In this document: positions 60,090-64,000 of the stretch, piece after piece
How the letters are laid out: the number at the start of each line of letters is the position of its first letter
Position numbering within the stretch: position 1 is the stretch's first letter
Origin: Bacteroidales bacterium UBA3297
GTDB lineage: Bacteria; Bacteroidota; Bacteroidia; Bacteroidales; Paludibacteraceae
Assembly (NCBI GenBank): GCA_002362105.1
Contig: DETD01000001.1
Coordinates: 124,001-188,000 of the forward strand
Direction: 5' to 3'
DNA: 64,000 nt
Program-made: the position numbers and the translations under genes
The notes under the pieces: generated by a model
Told to the model about the DNA's origin: nothing
Databases searched by the model: none
What the model saw: the letters and a program-made list of their open reading frames with translations, nothing else

Positions 60090-60910
60090 TCCTGGTATCC
60101 TTTATAGTTCAACTCTTCCAAAATCTCTTTATTCCATTTTTTTCGTTCGCTATCGAATATCCAGCCCCATTTATTAAAATACTTAATCATATTCCACATA
60201 TGGATAAAAAGCATTTTAGTATTCTTATAAGAAGCAGCTCTATGGGCGTGAACAATTGTCACCTCTGGCCAGAACATCGTACGGAAATACTTGTGCATAC
60301 GACGAGTCATATCAATATCTTCAGGGTAAAGGAAGAATTTCTCGTCGAACAAACCAACCTTCTTGAAAGCAGAAAGGCGGAAGAACATGAAAGAGCCTTG
60401 ATGATTAGGTACATTGAGCGGGGTTTTGTGATCCCAAAACAACAATGTATAACGATAATTCAAGCGCTTTATCAACCAATTAGGCATAAAGCGTCTTGCA
60501 ATCAGGTCAATAGGAGTAGGTAACAAACGGACGGCTTCTTGCTGTTTTCCATTTGGATACAAGACATACGGCTGAAGTTGGGCAACATCAGCATTAGCAT
60601 CCATATAGCCAGCTATTCTATCAATGATATCCGGTTCGAAATAGACATCGGAATTAAGGACAAGATGATAAGAGACATCTTTATCATCTAGGACTTGGCG
60701 CAACGCCTTATTATGTCCCGCCCCATAGCCAACATTTTGACTACCAATATATACGACATGACTATATTGTTTACAGAATTCGGCCAAATAAATTTGTTCT
60801 GAATTATCGACAACATAAATAGTCTTGATTAACGGAGACGTAAGAGAAGAAAAACACTTCTTCAATTCTTCCACGTCTGTCTTGTATGTCACTATTGATA
60901 CTGTAATCAT
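60086..60910 (-). CDS. Family-2 glycosyltransferase (rhamnosyltransferase-like)
   Basis: 274 residues. MITVSIVTYKTDVEELKKCF and VVDNSEQIYL are the donor-binding N-terminus, YHLVLNSDVYFEPDIIDRI the D-x-D area, and FMFFRLSAFKKVGLFDEKFF then PEDIDMTRRMHKYF the acceptor side. A basic C-terminus (DSERKKWNKEILEELNYKG) may touch the membrane. It starts the second part of the polysaccharide transcript after a 376-bp spacer and overlaps the epimerase start. Confidence 0.88.
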   Translation of the reverse strand: MITVSIVTYKTDVEELKKCFSSLTSPLIKTIYVVDNSEQIYLAEFCKQYSHVVYIGSQNVGYGAGHNKALRQVLDDKDVSYHLVLNSDVYFEPDIIDRIAGYMDANADVAQLQPYVLYPNGKQQEAVRLLPTPIDLIARRFMPNWLIKRLNYRYTLLFWDHKTPLNVPNHQGSFMFFRLSAFKKVGLFDEKFFLYPEDIDMTRRMHKYFRTMFWPEVTIVHAHRAASYKNTKMLFIHMWNMIKYFNKWGWIFDSERKKWNKEILEELNYKGYQE

Positions 60911-60919
60911 TTAGAAGAT

Positions 60920-61036
60920 CTAATAAGCCGAGTTAGCGAAATTAGAAATGTAACATTTCTTAACATTCAAGGGTGAGAGAAAGGCCTGATCAAGCCATTC
61001 TTCAGTGTCCGATATTTCAAAATCACTTTTCGACAT
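60920..61036 (-). CDS. Possible 38-aa protein in a 376-bp spacer
   Basis: The only gene-like item in 60911-61286. The frame starts MSKSDFEISDTEEWLDQAF and ends YISNFANSAY; its acidic, helix-prone beginning and lack of low complexity make it a better candidate than a random frame, but no homology is known to me. It lies 9 bp before the next gene. The remainder of the spacer is AT-rich and palindromic in places (ATTATACATATAAATACGTA), without a TAnnTTTG box that I can defend. Confidence 0.3.
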   Translation of the reverse strand: MSKSDFEISDTEEWLDQAFLSPLNVKKCYISNFANSAY

Positions 61037-61286
61037 GGTATTAAGAAGACCACTATTCCCCAATTAGAGGGCTCCGATAAATAATGTAATAAAGTTCTAA
61101 CTATGTATTATTCACCATTATACATATAAATACGTATAAATATACATTAAAACGCCCTATACAACGTCGGAAAAATAGCCGCTCAATTCATAAAGTTATA
61201 TCAATTTGGAGTTTCCGCCAAATTTTTCCCTATATGTTTTCAAAACGCGAGATTCCCGCATTTGGTATATAAAAATAGAAAAAAAA

Positions 61287-61979
61287 TCACCTTTTTAACA
61301 CATTAGTCAACATAACCCACCGATAATGAATCTGTTTCATCAAGGAAAAAGCGGAGGCCTCTCCAGTTGTAGATGCATTATCACCATGTCTTCTGTAAAG
61401 GAGAAGATGTTCGGGTAAAAAAACAGTTTTCCCTTTTCGTTCGGCAATCAGTCCAATCCACATGTCATGCCACAACACATTTTCAGGGAAAGGCAAAGCA
61501 AAATCAAGTATAGAGCGCCTAAAGGCCATACAACTACCCATAAAACAATTCTTGGTAAGATTCTTCCAAAACCCCGGACCTGACCCATGAAGTTTAAAAA
61601 AGTCTTCCGTCGTAACTGTGCCATCAGCATACATAAAATTCAAATCATGGACAACCAAGTGAGCAGATTCCAAAGCCATCATGCAACGTTCAACTTTGTT
61701 TGGCATCCAAATATCATCTTGATCAGAGAGGAAGATAAAATCGCCCTTAACTAAACTAAGAGCATTTTCAAAATTATGGACAATGCCATGCTTCCCTTTA
61801 TTATGAACGACTCTGATGCGTGAATCATTAAAGCTAGCAAGAATTTGAAGTGTATCATCAGTACTTCCATCATCAGAAACAAGGAGTTCATCTCCGACAG
61901 AAAGTTGAGGGAGAATTGAAGCGACCTGCTCTTTTATATATTTGCCACCATTATAGGCAGCCAAAACAACGGAAAGCAT
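61287..61979 (-). CDS. Family-2 glycosyltransferase
   Basis: 230 residues from MLSVVLAAYNGGKYIKEQVA; a longer frame would overlap the upstream gene by 56 bp. LLVSDDGSTDDTLQILASFN is the donor-binding part, FIFLSDQDDIWMPNKVERCM carries D-Q-D-D, and WHDMWIGLIAERKG plus LYRRHGDNAST fit the end of the domain. Closely related in pattern to the gene upstream (SDQDDIW against CDQDDIW), so they may be paralogues that add successive sugars. It starts 4 bp after that gene's stop. Confidence 0.88.
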   Translation of the reverse strand: MLSVVLAAYNGGKYIKEQVASILPQLSVGDELLVSDDGSTDDTLQILASFNDSRIRVVHNKGKHGIVHNFENALSLVKGDFIFLSDQDDIWMPNKVERCMMALESAHLVVHDLNFMYADGTVTTEDFFKLHGSGPGFWKNLTKNCFMGSCMAFRRSILDFALPFPENVLWHDMWIGLIAERKGKTVFLPEHLLLYRRHGDNASTTGEASAFSLMKQIHYRWVMLTNVLKR

Positions 61980-61983
61980 ATAT

Positions 61984-62814
61984 CTAAAACATCCTTTTAA
62001 ATTCGAATATGAATTTAGTAGAAACGTATTTAAAGACACTCATGTTTCTCAGTTTTTTTGCAATCTTATACTGAGACACATTTGACTGCCAAACGCGTTT
62101 CAAACTTTTCAATTTAGCCAAAACATACCCACTTTCCACATTAACAGCTCCCACCTCGTTACCGCCGTGCTGGCAATACAGTATGGTAGGTTGAGCGATA
62201 TGAGACAAGACTCCACCATTGGCAACTGTCTGGTAAGCCACCCACAAATCGTGCATAGGCACATAACCGGGCATAGGAAGAGATAAAAGCCTCGCACGTT
62301 CATTAAACATCATGGTGCATCCCGTCACACAATTCGCAACCAGCAAACGGTCAGGATGTTCCTGCCATTGCGGCACCACTTTAGAAACTTTCCACAAAGA
62401 AGGATGGACGATATTATAATCGGCATCGCACACCGACAAATCAGTATGCACACAGACCGGCGATTCCGGATTGCTAGATTCCAGTTCTCTCAGATAAAGA
62501 AAAGTAGTTTGTATTTTATCAGGCATCCATATGTCATCCTGGTCACAAAACATATAGTAATCGGCCTGCACATGTTCCAGCAGCCACATAAAATTACCTT
62601 TTGCGCCCAATCTTGTAACTTCACGGTCAATCACGTTCAACTTGCCCGGATGTTTTACTGCAAAATCATCCAACAAGTCGACAGTAGCATCAGAAGACCC
62701 ATCATCATGAGCATAAATCCTCCAGTCGTGGTTAGTTTGAGCCAATATAGAATCCAACAACCGAGGGAGTCTCTTGCTTCCATTATAAGAGGCCAATAAA
62801 ACTGCTATTTCCAT
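61984..62814 (-). CDS. Family-2 glycosyltransferase
   Basis: 276 residues. MEIAVLLASYNGSKRLPRLL and YAHDDGSSDATVDLLDDFAV form the donor side, YYMFCDQDDIWMPDKIQTTF the metal-binding D-Q-D-D, and VTGCTMMFNERARLLSLP and MHDLWVAYQTVANGGVLSHI the acceptor side. The C-terminal 40 residues are basic (LKRVWQSNVSQYKIAKKLRN). It follows the EpsG-like gene by 7 bp. Confidence 0.88.
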   Translation of the reverse strand: MEIAVLLASYNGSKRLPRLLDSILAQTNHDWRIYAHDDGSSDATVDLLDDFAVKHPGKLNVIDREVTRLGAKGNFMWLLEHVQADYYMFCDQDDIWMPDKIQTTFLYLRELESSNPESPVCVHTDLSVCDADYNIVHPSLWKVSKVVPQWQEHPDRLLVANCVTGCTMMFNERARLLSLPMPGYVPMHDLWVAYQTVANGGVLSHIAQPTILYCQHGGNEVGAVNVESGYVLAKLKSLKRVWQSNVSQYKIAKKLRNMSVFKYVSTKFIFEFKRMF

Positions 62815-62821
62815 ACCTGTC

Positions 62822-63928
62822 TTAATCGAAGAAAATCATATAATAGCCATTGAGCAGTTTATTGTGGAACAAATTAATCAACAGTATACTCCAGGCCATA
62901 CACAAGACGACAAGTTGAGCCACAGCACGCGGTTTGATAGCATAATAGACCAGCGGATACAAAATAATGGTAGAACAGCCCAAGAAATCGTTCAACCGGA
63001 AAGCAAACACAGGAATGCGTGAAAAGAAATAGAAAACAATAATGCTCAATAAATTCAATTTCAGCAAGAGATAGAAATACGAGCAATGGGGAATAATCAA
63101 GTCTCGCTTCCAATAAAGGAAGACGGACACAAAAAGTTGCAAAAGTATAAAGGAATTAAATAAGTTCACATTGAACTTGAGCCAGTTTTGGGTAGCGGTA
63201 TAAATCACAAGTTTATGGTGAAGTATAGGCACATCATAATCCAAAACAAAAGAGACCACATCGTAATGAATAACAGCAAGGACAAGAATAGCGACAGTAC
63301 ATCCCAGCCACAATTTAAAATTGATACCCTTTCCGTTCAAGAAATATAACGGCAATGCGACCATCGTAGAGCGATGTATCAAAGAAGCAAAAATAATCAA
63401 GCAAACAAATTTCACAGGTTTACGCTGGTAGATAGCAGGAATTGCATACAAGAAAATGCCAGTTGCCAAGCCAGCTCTAATCTGAGTCATTTCATGCAAT
63501 AGAAACAAATTAGAGAAATAGAACAAAAGGGCGAAAGCGAACATATCGTCATTCGTCAATCTACGAATACCATTTATTTTTGTCGGCACAGCAAAGAAAG
63601 CATAAACAACTGCGACAACGGGCATTACACAAGCAGTTACACCTTTAATGAGGGACACTAGCACACAAAAACTCAGTTCAGGAGGGGGAAGATGATTAAG
63701 GAAACCAGAGAAATCACGAAACATGAAAGCCGCATCAGGAATATTCTTTATGAAATATCCATATGCCCACACATAATCGTGGTCAACATATTTTCCACGG
63801 AAAGCAGCAATAACAAACAACACAATTGCAGTCAGACAGACCGACAAGTTTTTCGACTTCTCGTTCATCTTTGGGAAACTCAGAGCCAGAAGAGTCAATA
63901 AAAAAGCTATGAATATATAAATGAACAT
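62822..63928 (-). CDS. EpsG/Wzy-like polysaccharide polymerase
   Basis: 368 residues with about ten hydrophobic segments (MFIYIFIAFLLTLLALSFPK, LLFYFSNLFLLHEMTQIRAG, CTVAILVLAVIHYDVVSFVL). HEMTQIRAGLATGIFLYAIP and ASLIHRSTMVALPLYFL (R-A-G and H-R-S motifs) are typical of EpsG-family polymerases that join exopolysaccharide or O-antigen units. It is the first gene of the cluster seen here; the promoter should be to the right of 63928, beyond a 72-bp stretch at the window edge in which I see no gene. Confidence 0.75.
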   Translation of the reverse strand: MFIYIFIAFLLTLLALSFPKMNEKSKNLSVCLTAIVLFVIAAFRGKYVDHDYVWAYGYFIKNIPDAAFMFRDFSGFLNHLPPPELSFCVLVSLIKGVTACVMPVVAVVYAFFAVPTKINGIRRLTNDDMFAFALLFYFSNLFLLHEMTQIRAGLATGIFLYAIPAIYQRKPVKFVCLIIFASLIHRSTMVALPLYFLNGKGINFKLWLGCTVAILVLAVIHYDVVSFVLDYDVPILHHKLVIYTATQNWLKFNVNLFNSFILLQLFVSVFLYWKRDLIIPHCSYFYLLLKLNLLSIIVFYFFSRIPVFAFRLNDFLGCSTIILYPLVYYAIKPRAVAQLVVLCMAWSILLINLFHNKLLNGYYMIFFD

Positions 63929-64000
63929 GCTATCAGTTTTTCAATACGAACACAAAGGTAATTAATTAGAATCTTTTTTCCACCAAAGCAAGCCTACAGC

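Overview
The window looks like a chromosome segment of a Bacteroidota species, most likely order Bacteroidales. The evidence is several promoters of the TTTG-N19/20-TAnnTTTG type, no visible Shine-Dalgarno sites, and typical families: a GH3-like adenylase, a FISUMP-domain protein, a DoxX protein with a Bacteroidales-type C-terminal domain, a long 2-hydroxyacyl-CoA dehydratase activase fusion, and BspA-type leucine-rich repeats. No rRNA gene, intact tRNA gene or CRISPR array was found.

Layout. 1-3862: metallophosphoesterase (5' cut by the window edge), acyltransferase-3 and an AsmA/DUF748-like protein. 4077-8817: the rimP-nusA-infB translation/transcription operon on the minus strand with a near-consensus promoter. 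8992-35404: a compact integrated prophage of about 26.4 kb bounded by a 47-bp perfect direct repeat (attL/attR). Its minus-strand late operon reads TerS, TerL, tail completion and tail proteins, tape measure, portal, connector, protease, major capsid protein, fibre and LRR proteins. A divergent plus-strand lysis cassette (holin-like protein, GH108-type muramidase, small membrane protein) is followed by about 2 kb of repeat-rich non-coding DNA. Then come a control/replication-like gene behind a leader of hairpins and a tyrosine integrase next to attR. 35412-37836: GH3-like protein and a HAD hydrolase. 37932-42613: a decayed region with a 5'-truncated FISUMP gene, an IS1595-type insertion sequence with terminal inverted repeats and flanking direct repeat, palindromic repeats, a membrane protein, and a YD-repeat-like gene broken at a run of eight A. 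42640-48515: minus-strand operon of a 1440-aa activase fusion, a PlsC-like acyltransferase and an MBL-fold hydrolase. 48759-56202: plus-strand genes for a very charged coiled-coil secreted protein, a Mur ligase, a DEAD-type RNA helicase, a small Cys protein and a DoxX-family protein. 56356-63928: minus-strand polysaccharide locus (EpsG/Wzy-like protein, four family-2 glycosyltransferases, a nucleotide-sugar epimerase, an O-antigen ligase/polymerase).

How parts interact. The prophage is inserted between the divergent rimP and GH3 genes. Its att core contains the -7 promoter box of GH3, so in the lysogen GH3 is read from a hybrid promoter whose upstream half is phage DNA, while the host's own upstream half is now at attL in front of a 12-codon dead-end frame. 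The phage gene order is unusual because the tail genes lie between terminase and portal. The phage has no recognisable replicase, excisionase or classic repressor; the best candidate control/replication unit is 32.7-34.1 kb (70-bp tandem repeats, strong promoter, two terminator-like hairpins, unknown 288-aa protein). This unit and the non-coding DNA before it are the least explained part of the window.
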